Of a DNA stretch of 64,000 nt, positions 54,066 through 64,000 are shown piece by piece. Under the pieces are notes generated by a model, which had not been told where the DNA came from, ran no database searches, and saw nothing but the letters and a program-made list of their open reading frames with translations. Both the position numbers and the translations under genes were made by a program. The stretch covers positions 51,429-115,428 of the forward strand of contig NZ_JPXX01000008.1 in NCBI RefSeq assembly GCF_000771875.1, given 5' to 3'. Source of the DNA: Gallibacterium genomosp. 1 (GTDB lineage: Bacteria; Pseudomonadota; Gammaproteobacteria; Enterobacterales; Pasteurellaceae). Positions within the stretch are counted from its first letter, which is position 1. The number at the start of each line of letters is the position of its first letter.

Positions 54066-54259
54066 AACAAAAAGTGATTAGTATGTTGGCGTGCCCACAC
54101 TGCCATCAACCGCTGTTGCTTGATGAGCAACAACAACGTTTAATTTGCGAAAATGAACAATTTGCCTATCCAATTATGAACGGTATTCCAGCACTGTTGC
54201 CGGAAAATGCAGTGTCGTTAAAGCAGGATAATCAAAACCAAACAGTGAAGGAGATATAA
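54062..54259 (+). CDS. ycaR: Trm112-like UPF0434 protein YcaR
   Basis: A 65-residue protein with a zinc-ribbon-like start ([10 protein letters not shown]), C-terminal [20 protein letters not shown] and no other domain. The family lies between lpxK and kdsB in many gammaproteobacteria, and its role is unknown. It overlaps lpxK by four bases and stops one base before kdsB. Confidence 0.9.
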   Translation: MKQKVISMLACPHCHQPLLLDEQQQRLICENEQFAYPIMNGIPALLPENAVSLKQDNQNQTVKEI

Positions 54260-54260
54260 A

Positions 54261-55037
54261 ATGAGATTCAGTGTCATTATTCCGTCACGGTATGCCTCTA
54301 GTCGTTTACCGGGTAAACCACTGAAAGATATTGCAGGTAAACCTATGATTCAACACGTTTGGGAAAAAGCGCAATTAGCTGGAGCAACAAGGGTAATTGT
54401 TGCGACTGATCATCCCGAAATAGAGCAAGTAGTGAAAGCCTTTGGTGGAGAAGTTTGCCTCACTTCAGATAAACATAATTCCGGCACTGAACGGTTAGCA
54501 GAAGTAGTGACAAAATTGGCATTGCCTGATGATGAAATCGTGGTCAATATTCAAGGAGATGAACCTTTGATTCCACCGGTAATTGTAAAACAGGTAGCTG
54601 AAAATTTAGATAAATATCAAGTAAATATGGCAACTTTATCAGTGAAAATTGATGAAGCTCAGGAGCTATTTAATCCGAATGTAGTGAAAGTATTAACTGA
54701 TAAAAACGGTTATGTGCTTTATTTCTCTAGAGCGGTAATTCCGTGGCATCGGGATCAATTTGCTGGCGTATATCAACAACCACAAGAAATTAAACATTTT
54801 GAATTACTTACTAATTTGTATCAACGTCATATCGGCATTTATGCCTATAGAGCAGGCTTTATTCGCCAATATGTGTCGTGGCAACCGACAGCATTGGAAC
54901 AGTGCGAATCATTGGAACAGTTGCGGGTTTTATGGCACGGTGAAAAGATTCATTGTGAGCCGGCGTTGGAAATTCCGGCAGTAGGTGTAGATACTGAAGA
55001 AGATTTATTAAAAGTTCGTGCAATTTTGTCCTGTTAA
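54261..55037 (+). CDS. kdsB: 3-deoxy-manno-octulosonate cytidylyltransferase
   Basis: KdsB activates Kdo with CTP for LOS core synthesis. The 258-residue protein starts [19 protein letters not shown] and has [26 protein letters not shown] and [12 protein letters not shown]. The order lpxK-ycaR-kdsB is conserved. uvrC follows after three bases. Confidence 0.97.
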   Translation: MRFSVIIPSRYASSRLPGKPLKDIAGKPMIQHVWEKAQLAGATRVIVATDHPEIEQVVKAFGGEVCLTSDKHNSGTERLAEVVTKLALPDDEIVVNIQGDEPLIPPVIVKQVAENLDKYQVNMATLSVKIDEAQELFNPNVVKVLTDKNGYVLYFSRAVIPWHRDQFAGVYQQPQEIKHFELLTNLYQRHIGIYAYRAGFIRQYVSWQPTALEQCESLEQLRVLWHGEKIHCEPALEIPAVGVDTEEDLLKVRAILSC

Positions 55038-55040
55038 ACG

Positions 55041-56864
55041 ATGTTTGATGCAAAAAAATTTCTTGCCGATGTTTTGGAAAATCCTGGCGTTTATAGGATG
55101 TATGATAGGAATAACACCGTTATTTATGTCGGCAAAGCAAAAAATCTAAAAAAACGGCTTGCTAGTTATTTCCGAAAAAATGTTAATAGCAAAAAAACAG
55201 AAGCATTGGTTGCTGCAATTGCTCATATTGACACAACAATTACACACTCTGAAACAGAAGCGTTGTTACTTGAACATAATTTCATCAAGCAATATCAGCC
55301 TCGTTATAATGTATTGTTACGGGATGATAAATCCTACCCTTATATTTTATTAACTCACGAACATCACCCTCGAATTACTTCATATCGTGGAGCAAAGAAA
55401 ATCGCTGGGGAATATTTCGGTCCTTATCCACACTCCTCTGCTGTGAGAGAAACATTATCATTAATGCAGAAACTTTTCCCAATTCGCCAATGCGAGAATA
55501 GCGTTTATAACAACCGCTCTCGTCCTTGCTTGCAATATCAGATAAAACGTTGTTTAGCGCCTTGTGTTGCCGGATATGTAACAGATGAAGATTATCAACA
55601 ACAAGTTGAGTTGGCACGTCTATTTTTACAAGGCAAAGATCAGCAGGTGGTTACCCATTTGATAAAAAAAATGGAACAGGCTAGCAATAGATTAGATTTT
55701 GAAACTGCGGCACGTTATCGCGATCAGATTCAAGCGGTGCGATCTGTAATGGAAAAACAGTTCGTCAGTAATGATCGTTTGGATGATATCGATATTATCG
55801 CGATTGCTTACAAATCTGGATTGGCTTGTGTGCAAGTGTTGTTTATTCGTCACGGCAAAATATTGGGAAATCGCAGTTATTTCCCGAAAATTCCGGCAAA
55901 TACGCAGGTTGCTGAAGTTATTGAGACTTTTTTAGGGCAATTTTATTTACAGGCACATCAAGGGCGGAGTATTCCTGATTCGATTGTGATTGATCACTCT
56001 TTAGCCGAAAAAGAGATGTTGCAAACGTTATTGAGTGAACAGGCAGGGCATCAAGTTCAAATTCAAGATAAAGTAAAAGGTGAAAAAAACCGCTATTTAC
56101 AGTTGGCTCAAACTAATGCTTCGATTGCATTAATAACGCAATTGAAACAACAAGGCAGAATAGAGGAGCGTTATCAAGCGTTGCGACAATTGTTACATAT
56201 GGACAAGATTCAGCGAATGGAGTGTTTCGATATAAGCCATACAATGGGTCAAAATACAATTGCTTCCTGTGTCGTTTTTGATGCGGAAGGACCGTTAAAA
56301 TCGGATTATCGTCGTTTTAATATTGAAGATACGCACGGTGATGACTATGCGGCAATGGAACAGGCATTGAAGAAAAGATACGATAAAGATCTAACGGCAG
56401 AGAAGATACCTGATATTATTTTTATTGACGGTGGCAAAGGGCAGCTCAATCGTGCTTTGGCAGTGTTTGAGAATCTGAATGTGAGTTGGGACAAACACAA
56501 GCCGTTATTAATCGGTGTGGCGAAAGGGGTTGATCGTAAAGCCGGTTTGGAAACATTGTTGATCGGTAACAGTGAACGGGAGATTCATTTAGAACCGGAT
56601 AATTTAGCATTACATTTGATCCAGCATATTCGAGATGAATCACATAATCACGCTATTTCCGGACATCGTAAAAAACGGCAGAAAGCATTTATTCAGAGTG
56701 GTTTGGAGAGCATTGAGGGCGTTGGTGCAAAACGACGTCAAGCATTGTTGAAATATCTTGGCGGTTTGCAGGGGGTTCGTGCTGCTACGATAGATGAATT
56801 GGCTTCCGTACCCGGAATTTCACGTTCATTAGCAGAAAAAATCTTTGAAACACTAAAACATTGA
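55041..56864 (+). CDS. uvrC: Excinuclease ABC subunit C
   Basis: UvrC makes both incisions in nucleotide excision repair. The 607-residue protein has the GIY-YIG domain at the N-terminus ([29 protein letters not shown]), a UVR motif near residue 215, and an RNase H-like domain ([33 protein letters not shown]). It ends with two helix-hairpin-helix motifs ([18 protein letters not shown]). It follows kdsB by three bases and leads to pgsA. Confidence 0.97.
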   Translation: MFDAKKFLADVLENPGVYRMYDRNNTVIYVGKAKNLKKRLASYFRKNVNSKKTEALVAAIAHIDTTITHSETEALLLEHNFIKQYQPRYNVLLRDDKSYPYILLTHEHHPRITSYRGAKKIAGEYFGPYPHSSAVRETLSLMQKLFPIRQCENSVYNNRSRPCLQYQIKRCLAPCVAGYVTDEDYQQQVELARLFLQGKDQQVVTHLIKKMEQASNRLDFETAARYRDQIQAVRSVMEKQFVSNDRLDDIDIIAIAYKSGLACVQVLFIRHGKILGNRSYFPKIPANTQVAEVIETFLGQFYLQAHQGRSIPDSIVIDHSLAEKEMLQTLLSEQAGHQVQIQDKVKGEKNRYLQLAQTNASIALITQLKQQGRIEERYQALRQLLHMDKIQRMECFDISHTMGQNTIASCVVFDAEGPLKSDYRRFNIEDTHGDDYAAMEQALKKRYDKDLTAEKIPDIIFIDGGKGQLNRALAVFENLNVSWDKHKPLLIGVAKGVDRKAGLETLLIGNSEREIHLEPDNLALHLIQHIRDESHNHAISGHRKKRQKAFIQSGLESIEGVGAKRRQALLKYLGGLQGVRAATIDELASVPGISRSLAEKIFETLKH

Positions 56865-56939
56865 TATTGAATATAGGCAATTTAACTCAATATGCTTTAC
56901 AATAAAGATGTTTGCTATTAATTCGATCTGGTGATCAAG

Positions 56940-57488
56940 ATGAAATTGAATATTCCCACTTTTTTAACCTTTTTTCGTGTTATTTTAATCCCGTTTTTTA
57001 TCATTCTGTTCTATTTTCCATTTAGTTGGGCACCGTTTTGGACTGCACTTATTTTTACCATAGCCTCTGTTACCGATTGGTTAGATGGTTATTTAGCGCG
57101 TAAATGGAAACAAACAACTCGTTTTGGTGCTTTTCTTGATCCGGTAGCAGATAAAGTAATGGTTGCCGCTGCATTGGTATTAGTGGTTGAACATTATCAT
57201 ACTTTTTGGATTACGATTCCGGCAATTATTATGATCTCTCGTGAAATTATTATTTCAGCTTTGCGAGAATGGATGGCGGAATTAGGCGACAGAAATAAAG
57301 TGGCAGTGTCTTGGTTAGGGAAAGTGAAAACCACATCACAGATGGTTGCGCTTATCGGATTATTATGGCGTTATAATCCTACAATGGAAATTATTGCTAC
57401 AATTGCGTTATATGTTGCGGTTATCTTGACAGTTTGGTCGATGTGGCAATATTTGACTTTAGCGAAAGAAAGTTTATTGCAGGAATAA
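56940..57488 (+). CDS. pgsA: CDP-diacylglycerol--glycerol-3-phosphate 3-phosphatidyltransferase
   Basis: PgsA makes phosphatidylglycerol phosphate, the precursor of PG and cardiolipin. From ATG 56940 it has 182 residues and starts [20 protein letters not shown] like E. coli. The CDP-alcohol phosphotransferase motif is [11 protein letters not shown] and on to [10 protein letters not shown]. It has about four or five membrane helices. A GTG three codons upstream is possible, but GGTGA spacing favours the ATG. uvrC-pgsA is a conserved pair. Confidence 0.96.
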   Translation: MKLNIPTFLTFFRVILIPFFIILFYFPFSWAPFWTALIFTIASVTDWLDGYLARKWKQTTRFGAFLDPVADKVMVAAALVLVVEHYHTFWITIPAIIMISREIIISALREWMAELGDRNKVAVSWLGKVKTTSQMVALIGLLWRYNPTMEIIATIALYVAVILTVWSMWQYLTLAKESLLQE

Positions 57489-57507
57489 CGATTTATCCGA
57501 TGGAAAT

Positions 57508-57539
57508 AAAACCTAGTGTTTGTAGCACTAGGTTTTTTT
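57508..57539. terminator. Terminator between pgsA and fabR
   Basis: AAAACCTAGTG (57508-57518) pairs with CACTAGGTTTT (57526-57536), followed by T. It lies between convergent genes and can act in both directions. Confidence 0.85.
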
Positions 57540-57548
57540 GCTCCTAAA

Positions 57549-58166
57549 TTAGCTTGATTTATGTTCCAGTAACAGCGTTGCACCTTTTGCGATCATTCTA
57601 AGTTGTAGAATAACGCGTTGTTTCAGTGCCTCTCGTTCTTGATTATTCATATCCAGAGCGTGCGAACCGGCGGTAAAAACAATAGTAACCATCCCTTCAG
57701 ATTGTGCTTTGGCAATATCATCGGGAATATTCTTATCTTTATTCATAATATATTCCGCCAATTCAGCAACAAAATGATTAATTTCTCGTGAAGCTGCCGT
57801 TCTGAATTCTTGAGATGTGCCGGAACTTTCACGCAATAGAAGGCGAAAAACATTAGGACGGTTTCCAATAAATTCAAAAAAAGTTTCAACCGAAATAACA
57901 ATAACGCTACCGCCATCTTCAATTCGCTTTCTAGCTTGACGCATAAGTTGTCGTAAAATTAATCCAGCTTCATCTACCATACTTAGTCCCAAGTCATCCA
58001 TATCCTTAAAATGACGATAGAATGAAGTCGGCGCAATACCGGCTTCTCGACTAACTTCACGAAGACTTAAATTGGAAAAACTTTTTTCAGCACTGAGCTG
58101 ATCAAACGCTGCATCAATTAAAGCACGTCTGGTTTTCTCTTTTTGTTTGGCTCTGATTCCGCTCAT
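57549..58166 (-). CDS. fabR: TetR-family repressor of unsaturated fatty acid synthesis
   Basis: FabR represses fabA/fabB and so sets membrane fluidity. The 205-residue protein has the N-terminal TetR helix-turn-helix ([38 protein letters not shown]) and the FabR-type C-terminal domain ([23 protein letters not shown]). It starts two bases after oxyR ends. E. coli has oxyR, sthA and fabR together, so the neighbourhood agrees. Confidence 0.94.
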   Translation of the reverse strand: MSGIRAKQKEKTRRALIDAAFDQLSAEKSFSNLSLREVSREAGIAPTSFYRHFKDMDDLGLSMVDEAGLILRQLMRQARKRIEDGGSVIVISVETFFEFIGNRPNVFRLLLRESSGTSQEFRTAASREINHFVAELAEYIMNKDKNIPDDIAKAQSEGMVTIVFTAGSHALDMNNQEREALKQRVILQLRMIAKGATLLLEHKSS

Positions 58167-58168
58167 TT

Positions 58169-59083
58169 TTAAGCATCTTTAGTTGGTGTAACAAGTAATG
58201 GTTTAATATTGTTGCCGATTAACTCCGCAACTCGTTGATAACGAGCTTTTAATGGTGAACCAGGGCGATAAATTAAGCCAATGGTACGATAAGGTCTAGG
58301 ATTGGTACAAGGAATATACTTAACGCCCTCGCGAGAACGTTCGTTTAAAATTGCCAATTCCGGCATAAAGGTAATACCGGCATTAGCGGCAACCATATTG
58401 CGTAATGTTTCTAAACTTGTTGCCTGATAGTGAGTATTCTCTTTTGCACCGGCGACAAAACAGTAACCTAATGCTTGATCGCGGAAGCAATGACCATCGT
58501 CCAACATTAGAATTTCATATTGTTTGAGTTTTTCAAGCGGAATTTCATCCTCTTTAGCGAGCGGATGTTTATCAGAAACCGCAATTAACATCGCCTCATC
58601 ATAAATAGGAATTTCAATAAATGCGGAAGTATCTTTCACTAATGCGACAATTGCACAGTCAATTTGCCCTTTTTCAAGCTGTTCTAATAATTGATGTGTT
58701 TGCGCTTCATAAAGATAAACTTCCAATTCAGGGAAAGATTCACGCAACATAGGGATAATATAAGGTAATAAATAAGGCCCGATAGTCGGGATCATCCCCA
58801 TATGGAGCGGACCTGTCATATCTTTACCTTGGTTACTTGCCATTTCCCTTAATAACTGAACCTCTTTTAGAACATTGCGTGCCTGATCAACCAATAATAA
58901 TCCGGATTGAGTGAAAAGCACTTTGCGGCTGGTTCTTTCTAATAGAAGAATACCTAACTCATCTTCTAATTTTCTAATTTGACCACTTAATGTCGGTTGG
59001 CTGACATGACAAGCATCAGCCGCTTTACGAAAATGTTTATGATCAGAAAGTGCCACTAAATATTCGAGATCTCTAAGATTCAT
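58169..59083 (-). CDS. oxyR: Hydrogen peroxide-inducible transcription activator
   Basis: OxyR is a LysR-type regulator that senses peroxide by a disulfide. The 304-residue protein has the N-terminal helix-turn-helix ([23 protein letters not shown]). The redox cysteines lie in [15 protein letters not shown], matching Cys199 and Cys208 of E. coli. AAAGGAG precedes the ATG. It would control peroxide defence. gshAB, msrPQ and fRMsr in this window are plausible partners in the same stress, not shown targets. Confidence 0.97.
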   Translation of the reverse strand: MNLRDLEYLVALSDHKHFRKAADACHVSQPTLSGQIRKLEDELGILLLERTSRKVLFTQSGLLLVDQARNVLKEVQLLREMASNQGKDMTGPLHMGMIPTIGPYLLPYIIPMLRESFPELEVYLYEAQTHQLLEQLEKGQIDCAIVALVKDTSAFIEIPIYDEAMLIAVSDKHPLAKEDEIPLEKLKQYEILMLDDGHCFRDQALGYCFVAGAKENTHYQATSLETLRNMVAANAGITFMPELAILNERSREGVKYIPCTNPRPYRTIGLIYRPGSPLKARYQRVAELIGNNIKPLLVTPTKDA

Positions 59084-59148
59084 AATGACTCCTTTATAGG
59101 TAGTAACGATTAAAAAATAAATTTTAATTGAAACAAACTATAACACAA

Positions 59149-59577
59149 TTATTGGCGAGTACAACCGCTTTGTGGATCGCTTAACCACTGTTTTATCAGA
59201 TCTTCAGTAATGAGTTTATGTGACCAAAGACTGGTAATATCCGGTTGTGGAAATTGATTATGGTTATAGGCAATTAATTGTTTAAAATCAAAAGCGGCGT
59301 GTGGGTAATCATTAATCAATAAAAGGGCAAAATAGCCGTCTTCCGACCAGCAAATTTGTAATTTCCGTTCTATCTGTTTTTGTTCGACTGCGGCAACATT
59401 ATAGATATGCAAACTATCGACAATCTTTTCTTTTTGTTGAATATCTATGGCATAGAAATAACCACTATCGCCATCATCTTCAAAAATAACAGCTAAATGT
59501 GGATGCTGTGTGGAGTGTGTGCCAATTTGTTTAGGTTGGCTAATTAATAATTTGTCTTCAAGAGTTAGATAAAACAT
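59149..59577 (-). CDS. Uncharacterised small protein (possibly DUF2251-like)
   Basis: A 142-residue soluble protein without signal peptide or membrane helix. AVIFEDDGDSGYFYAID is the most distinctive stretch, and the C-terminus (ITEDLIKQWLSDPQSGCT) looks helical. It resembles a small family of uncharacterised Pasteurellaceae/Neisseria proteins, but this is from memory and weak. It starts 11 bases after the fRMsr gene ends on the same strand, so they are probably co-transcribed and may share a role in methionine oxidation stress. Confidence 0.7.
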   Translation of the reverse strand: MFYLTLEDKLLISQPKQIGTHSTQHPHLAVIFEDDGDSGYFYAIDIQQKEKIVDSLHIYNVAAVEQKQIERKLQICWSEDGYFALLLINDYPHAAFDFKQLIAYNHNQFPQPDITSLWSHKLITEDLIKQWLSDPQSGCTRQ

Positions 59578-59588
59578 AAGATTCTCAG

Positions 59589-60065
59589 CTAAGGTAGTGT
59601 TGATAAGTGTTGTTCAAGTATCGTAATACATTCGGTCAATATTGTTTGTTCTTGTTCAGTGAAACGTGCGAAATAAGGACTATCAATATCTAATACACCG
59701 ATAATCTCCCCATTTTTATGTAAAGGCAGAACAATTTCAGAATTGCTGGCATTATCACAAGCAATATGACCATCAAATTGATGTACATCATCAATTCTTA
59801 ATATCCTGTTTTGGGCAACGGCTTGACCGCAAACACCTTGACCGACAGCAATTCGATTGCAAGCAATTTTACCTTGAAAAGGGCCTAAAGTAAGAATATT
59901 TTGTGCATTTAACAAGTAAAACCCGACCCAATTAATATCAGCAAGTTGTTGATTTAATAGTGCAGAAGTATTGGCCAGCACACTGATTAAGTTATCATCA
60001 TCAACAATTAAAGATTGTAAATTATGCGGTAGATGTTGCAAATCGTTATCGGAAAACGAAAACAT
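59589..60065 (-). CDS. msrC: Free methionine-(R)-sulfoxide reductase (GAF domain)
   Basis: fRMsr reduces free methionine-R-sulfoxide. The 158-residue protein is one GAF domain with the three conserved cysteines in GKIACNRIAVGQGVCGQAVA and DGHIACDNASNSEIVLPL. GVLDIDSPYFARF is the end of the fold. AAGGAG precedes the ATG. It is separated from metNIQ by the insertion sequence remnant, and both concern methionine. Confidence 0.93.
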   Translation of the reverse strand: MFSFSDNDLQHLPHNLQSLIVDDDNLISVLANTSALLNQQLADINWVGFYLLNAQNILTLGPFQGKIACNRIAVGQGVCGQAVAQNRILRIDDVHQFDGHIACDNASNSEIVLPLHKNGEIIGVLDIDSPYFARFTEQEQTILTECITILEQHLSTLP

Positions 60066-60100
60066 AAATTCTCCTTATAATAAAAAGACGAAAGATAAAA

Positions 60101-60689
60101 TGATCCGTCCTCGAAAAGTTGGACTACTATTTTAAGGACTGAAGTCTGTATCAAACAGGACTCAGTTCATTTAATGTTAATTGTATTCTGTCCTCATTGT
60201 AATAACGAACATATTTTTTGATAACAAATTCCAGTTCTTCAATGCTTTCGAAGGCTTTGCCATAAAAACATTCTACTTTTATCCGACTAAATAGCGTGAT
60301 TTTTTCATCGCAGGTCGTCCTTTAGATTTGGGATGTAATCTTTCTATACCGGATTGTTGAACAATTACCAATCATTGTCTAATGACACCCGAATTAGCAA
60401 TACTAAAATTTCTCTGTTTTGAATAGTTTGTATGACTTGATATTTAAAGTCTGGGGTATGGTACGTTTGGTATGCAGCACGGCTAAACCATTTATACTAG
60501 AATATTGAGCAATTCAATGTCTTAATGTTCGTTTAGGTACTGTAAATGTACGACAGGTGAAAGAAAGACTTTCGTGGGTGTTGAAAGTAGAAATCAACAG
60601 CTTGTTGTTTAAATGTTTGGTTGTATTTGGTCATAAAAAATCTGCACCTCTATGTTGGATAATAAGTCCAATTTTTGGGGTGCAGATCA
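60101..60689 (-). mobile_element. Degraded IS3-family insertion sequence remnant
   Basis: Imperfect terminal inverted repeats: TGATCCGTCCTCGAAAAGTT and on to 60126 at the left, and the complement of 60664-60689 at the right (TGATCTGCACCCCAAAAATT...), matching at about 20 of 26 positions. The flanks are both AAAA. Inside on the minus strand are the OrfA start MTKYNQTFKQQAVDFYFQ (ATG 60634), further OrfA fragments in other frames (DFKYQVIQTIQNRE; GIERLHPKSKGRPAMKK) and the OrfB C-terminus (FYGKAFESIEELEFVIKK; VRYYNEDRIQLTLNELSPV). Most of orfB is deleted. It is about 590 bases and cannot be autonomous. It fills most of the 660-base gap. Confidence 0.85.
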
Positions 60690-60726
60690 AAAACTCTTTT
60701 AGCTGTTTGAAATGTTAATAATTAAA

Positions 60727-61527
60727 TTACCAACCTTTTACAACAGAATCTTTGAATTCCGTCATTGCTTTTTTATAAACTTCTTCCGTATTGTATGCCT
60801 TAACGAAGTTTTGAACATCCGGATCAGCTTTATTATCTTCACGTGCAACAATGATATTGACGTATGGAGAATCTTTATCTTCTACAAATACAGCGTCTTT
60901 ACTTGGATATAAACCGGCAGCACCAGCAAAGGTATTATTGATGATAGCAAGATCAACCTGACCTAAAGTTCGAGGGATAAGGTTGGCATCAAGTGTTTTG
61001 ATGTTTAAATTTTTCGGATTATCAACGATATCCAATGTGGTTGGTGTTAATCCGGTACCCTCTTTAAGTTTTAATAAACCCTGTGCTTGTAGTAATAACA
61101 AGGCACGGCCGCCATTGGTAGGATCGTTAGGAATCGCTACAGTTGCACCGTCTTTTAATTCCTTAACATCTTTGATTTTTTTAGAATAAGCGGCAATAGG
61201 ATAGACAAAAGTATTTCCTACGATAACTAAATCAGTCCAACCACGATCTTTCATTTGTGAGTCTAAGTATGGTTTATGTTGGAAAGCATTTGCATCAATA
61301 AGTTTATTTTCAAGAGCCGCATTTGGTGTTACGTAATCAGTAAATGGCACTAATTCCACGTCTAGACCATATTTATCTTTTGCGATTTGTTTTGCTGTTT
61401 CAGCAACACTCATTTCAGGGCCGACTTGAATGCCCACTTTGATTTTCCCATCTTTAGCGAAAGCTGAGGATGAAAATGCAATAGCTACAGATAATGCACT
61501 GATAGTTAAGATGTTTTTGATTTGCAT
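60727..61527 (-). CDS. metQ: Methionine ABC transporter substrate-binding protein, non-lipoprotein form
   Basis: MetQ captures methionine for MetNI. From ATG 61527 (AAGGAG upstream) it has 266 residues of the NlpA family, with KVGIQVGPEMSVAET, NAFQHKPYLDSQMKDRGW and IPNDPTNGGRALLLLQAQG. The signal peptide IKNILTISALSVAIAFSSSAFA ends in a signal peptidase I site and has no lipobox cysteine. Most MetQ proteins are lipoproteins, so this one would be soluble in the periplasm. It is the last gene of metNIQ. Confidence 0.94.
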   Translation of the reverse strand: MQIKNILTISALSVAIAFSSSAFAKDGKIKVGIQVGPEMSVAETAKQIAKDKYGLDVELVPFTDYVTPNAALENKLIDANAFQHKPYLDSQMKDRGWTDLVIVGNTFVYPIAAYSKKIKDVKELKDGATVAIPNDPTNGGRALLLLQAQGLLKLKEGTGLTPTTLDIVDNPKNLNIKTLDANLIPRTLGQVDLAIINNTFAGAAGLYPSKDAVFVEDKDSPYVNIIVAREDNKADPDVQNFVKAYNTEEVYKKAMTEFKDSVVKGW

Positions 61528-61547
61528 AGAAATCTCCTTCAAGATAT

Positions 61548-62213
61548 TTATTTATGATTAAAGTAACGAACAAGATGATCGCCAATAGTTTGGATAAGTT
61601 GCACCATAATGACAAGAATTATAATGGTTGCAACAAGAATCTCCGGCACATAAGTTTGGTAACCGTACTGAATGCCTACATAACCTAAGCCGCCACCGCC
61701 GACAGTACCCGCCATAGCAGAATAGTTCACTAAGGAAACCAGTGTTATTGTGAGAGAATTAATGATACTAGGTAATGCTTCAGGTAATAAGAATTTGGTA
61801 ATAATTTGCAGATTATTTGCCCCCATCGCACGTGCTGCTTCGGTTAAGCCGGAAGGAATTTCCATCAAGGCACCCTCAACCAAACGAGCCATAAAAGGAA
61901 TGGCAGAAATAGTTAAAGGTACAATAGCGGCGGTTGTCCCAATAAAAGTGCCTAAAATAAACATAGTAAATGGAATAATTGCTACAAGTAGAATGACAAA
62001 TGGAATGGAACGACCAATATTGACAATAGCGCTTAAAGCAAGATTTAGACTTTTATTTTCTTTAATTTGTCCTGGACGAGTAATAAATAGGATAACTCCG
62101 AGTGGAATACCAAAAACAGCAGAGAAAAAACCAGAAGCAAACACCATATAGAGTGTTTCTAAAGTAGCATTACCAATTAAAGTCCACACCTGTGGCGTTA
62201 AAACATCAAACAT
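61548..62213 (-). CDS. metI: Methionine ABC transporter permease
   Basis: MetI is the membrane channel of the D/L-methionine importer. From ATG 62213 it has 221 residues and starts [24 protein letters not shown]. It has about five helices and the coupling loop [21 protein letters not shown]. Its start overlaps the metN end by eight bases, and GAGG lies upstream. A longer frame from 62237 is unlikely. Confidence 0.95.
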   Translation of the reverse strand: MFDVLTPQVWTLIGNATLETLYMVFASGFFSAVFGIPLGVILFITRPGQIKENKSLNLALSAIVNIGRSIPFVILLVAIIPFTMFILGTFIGTTAAIVPLTISAIPFMARLVEGALMEIPSGLTEAARAMGANNLQIITKFLLPEALPSIINSLTITLVSLVNYSAMAGTVGGGGLGYVGIQYGYQTYVPEILVATIIILVIMVQLIQTIGDHLVRYFNHK

Positions 62214-63240
62214 AACCCAATACCTCAACACGAACATTATGCTCGATTAAATAAATTTTAGCTTGTGTAATTGCATCTTCTTCACCTTCCACTTCGGCAA
62301 TAACAAATCCGAATTTGACACCGCCGGCATAATCAATTTGTGACGTTAAAATACTGAGATCGATACCGAATTTTTTTGATGCTAATGACAACAATGGAGC
62401 ATCAACGGAACGACCAGTAAATTCAAATTTTATCAATGGATAGGATTCTGGTGAACGAGGTGAATCGCTAAGTTGTGCCAAATATTCATCCGGTAAATTA
62501 ATGTGAAAAGTAGAGTGGATAAAATCTTGTGCCAATTGTGTTTTTGGATTAGAAAAAATTTCACTGACAGACCCTTGCTCCACCAATGATCCTTTATCAA
62601 TAATGGCTACGTGATCACAAATTTTTTTCACAACGTCCATTTCGTGTGTGATTAATAGAATAGTGATGCCTAAATTACGATTGATCTCTTTAAGCAATTT
62701 TAAGATAGATTGTGTAGTAGCAGGATCCAATGCACTTGTTGCCTCATCACAAAGTAACACTTTCGGATCGTTTGCTAATGCGCGAGCAATTGCAACACGC
62801 TGCTTTTGACCGCCGGATAGATTACTCGGATACATTTCTTTTTTATCAGATAATCCGACCATATCCAGTAAACTGTTTACTTTACTATGAATTTGTTCTT
62901 TTGGTGTGCCGTTCAACTCCAAGGGCAATGCAATATTGCCGAATACAGTACGAGAGTTTAACAAATTGAAATGTTGGAAAATCATTCCGATTTGACGGCG
63001 AGCTAACACTAATTGGCTTGATGTTAGCTGCATAAGATTTTGTCCATCAACAAAGACATTTCCACTCGTTGGGCGTTCAAGTAGATTAACACAGCGAATC
63101 AGTGTACTTTTACCTGCGCCGGATGCACCGATAACGCCGACAATTTTACCTTTAGGAATGTCCAATGAAACATTGTCTAAAGCCGTCAGCTGTTTATCTC
63201 CAAGCTGAAAAATTTTATAGATATTTTCTAATTTGATCAT
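62206..63240 (-). CDS. metN: Methionine ABC transporter ATP-binding protein
   Basis: MetN powers methionine uptake. The 344-residue protein has Walker A ([14 protein letters not shown]), the signature [16 protein letters not shown] and [16 protein letters not shown]. The C-terminal NIL/ACT-like domain from about residue 265 binds methionine and inhibits transport when it is high. It is the first gene of metNIQ, behind tandem MetJ boxes. The ribosome site is weak (TTAAGTACAAA). Confidence 0.97.
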   Translation of the reverse strand: MIKLENIYKIFQLGDKQLTALDNVSLDIPKGKIVGVIGASGAGKSTLIRCVNLLERPTSGNVFVDGQNLMQLTSSQLVLARRQIGMIFQHFNLLNSRTVFGNIALPLELNGTPKEQIHSKVNSLLDMVGLSDKKEMYPSNLSGGQKQRVAIARALANDPKVLLCDEATSALDPATTQSILKLLKEINRNLGITILLITHEMDVVKKICDHVAIIDKGSLVEQGSVSEIFSNPKTQLAQDFIHSTFHINLPDEYLAQLSDSPRSPESYPLIKFEFTGRSVDAPLLSLASKKFGIDLSILTSQIDYAGGVKFGFVIAEVEGEEDAITQAKIYLIEHNVRVEVLGYV

Positions 63241-63278
63241 TTTGTACTTAAATTAAGTTAATGAAGAAAATTAGCGTT

Positions 63279-63306
63279 ATTCTAGACGTCTAGATAGCTA
63301 TGTCAA
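63279..63306 (-). promoter_or_regulatory. metNIQ promoter with tandem MetJ boxes
   Basis: On the minus strand TTGACA (63306-63301), 16 bases, TAGAAT (63284-63279). The spacer is filled by two adjacent met boxes: AGACGTCT (63284-63291, perfect) and AGATAGCT (63292-63299, six of eight). MetJ with SAM would cover the promoter. Confidence 0.8.
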
Positions 63307-63415
63307 TAAAATTTTTATAAGATTTAGCTATTAGATAGTAAAATTTAGCACATACGGTTAAGCTAAAAAGAGTAATTTTATTAAAAAAAGATAAGTAAAA
63401 TTAAAGGTAAATACG

Positions 63416-63979
63416 ATGAAAAAAGCAATATTTTTAGATCGTGATGGCACTTTAAATATTGATTATGGCTATGTACACGACATTGATCATTTCCATTTTA
63501 TTGAAGGAAGTATAGAAGCATTAAAGGAATTACAAGAGATGGGATATGCTTTAGTGATTGTTACCAATCAATCAGGAATTGCTAGAGGATATTTTACCGA
63601 AAAAGAGTTTAATCAATTAACAGAGTGGATGGATTGGTCACTAGAAGATAGAGGTGTGCATTTAGAAGGCATTTATTATTGTCCACATCATCCGAAGGGT
63701 ATCGGTAAATACAAAAAAGAGTGCGATTGTCGTAAACCAAAAGCAGGCTTATTGTTGGATGCAATTGCAGATTTGGACATAGATCCTCAAAAATCTATTA
63801 TGATCGGTGATAAGTTGGATGATGTTATTGCCGGTAAAAAAGCAAATGTGGGAACAACTATTTTAGTAAAAACGGGAAAAACAGTAACTGAAGAAATAGC
63901 AAGGCAGGCTGATTATCTAATTGATTCTATTGCTTATTTACCAGCATTACTAAAAGAGAAATCTCTAAATAAAGATTGA
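63416..63979 (+). CDS. gmhB: D-glycero-beta-D-manno-heptose-1,7-bisphosphate 7-phosphatase
   Basis: GmhB removes the 7-phosphate in ADP-heptose synthesis for the LOS inner core. The 187-residue HAD phosphatase has [31 protein letters not shown] and the zinc-loop cysteines/histidines in [23 protein letters not shown] lies seven bases before the ATG. It is divergent from metNIQ, as in E. coli. No promoter was separated from the AT-rich leader. Confidence 0.96.
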   Translation: MKKAIFLDRDGTLNIDYGYVHDIDHFHFIEGSIEALKELQEMGYALVIVTNQSGIARGYFTEKEFNQLTEWMDWSLEDRGVHLEGIYYCPHHPKGIGKYKKECDCRKPKAGLLLDAIADLDIDPQKSIMIGDKLDDVIAGKKANVGTTILVKTGKTVTEEIARQADYLIDSIAYLPALLKEKSLNKD

Positions 63980-64000
63980 AAAATAGGCATTTGAAAAAAA

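Noticed and set aside
55375..55617. Antisense open frames inside uvrC, glnE, leuA and other conserved genes
   Set aside because: All are shadows of well-supported genes, without ribosome sites or recognisable products.

Overview
The window is a chromosomal segment of a gammaproteobacterium of the family Pasteurellaceae; the genus is not resolved from sequence alone. Supporting marks are a fused glutathione synthase (gshAB), the run kdsB-ycaR-lpxK-msbA-rec2-dksA-pcnB-folK that is also found in Haemophilus influenzae, a gcvB small RNA divergent from gcvA, DNA-uptake-like motifs (ACAAGCGGT at 3480-3488, AAGTGCGGT twice inside leuB), and AT-rich coding sequence. Most of the window is conserved housekeeping DNA. 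The accessory parts are the adhesin at the left edge, an AT-rich lipooligosaccharide-type transferase, an MFS/ATP-grasp gene pair, the compositionally distinct leu operon with its repeat cluster, and an insertion sequence remnant.

Layout. 1-2000: a trimeric autotransporter adhesin on the minus strand, its C-terminus cut by the window edge, with an 11-base G tract in the signal peptide that puts the gene out of frame as written. 2.2-8.2 kb: DeoR-type regulator and glmS, then convergent dapB, rlmM, ygdD and gcvA. 8.3-21.2 kb: gcvB, argG, dnaB-alr-pgi, a phosphoethanolamine-transferase-like gene, yhcB, then purH-purD and glyA behind a PurR box. 21.3-26.6 kb: an MFS/ATP-grasp pair, then artPIQM behind ArgR-type boxes. 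26.6-37.3 kb: ruvX-yqgE-rsmE, tpiA, gshAB, msrPQ, ybeZ-ybeY-tmcA.

37.3-43 kb: leuL attenuator and leuABCD, with about 620 bp of palindromic and tandem repeats between leuB and leuC. 43-57.5 kb: glnE, folK-pcnB, dksA, comEC/rec2 with a competence-type CRP-S site, msbA-lpxK-ycaR-kdsB-uvrC-pgsA. 57.5-64 kb: fabR, oxyR, an uncharacterised gene, free methionine sulfoxide reductase, a degraded IS3-family element, metNIQ behind tandem MetJ boxes, and gmhB.

Themes that connect genes: amino-acid supply and its control (argG and artPIQM with shared ArgR-like boxes; leu attenuation; metNIQ with MetJ; gcvA/gcvB/glyA), oxidative and methionine-sulfoxide repair (oxyR, gshAB, msrPQ, fRMsr), and envelope lipid A/LOS assembly (glmS, msbA, lpxK, kdsB, gmhB, the PEtn-type transferase). 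Start sites were moved from the longest open frame where homology and ribosome binding sites argued for it. All family assignments are from recognition of the protein sequence, not from a search.
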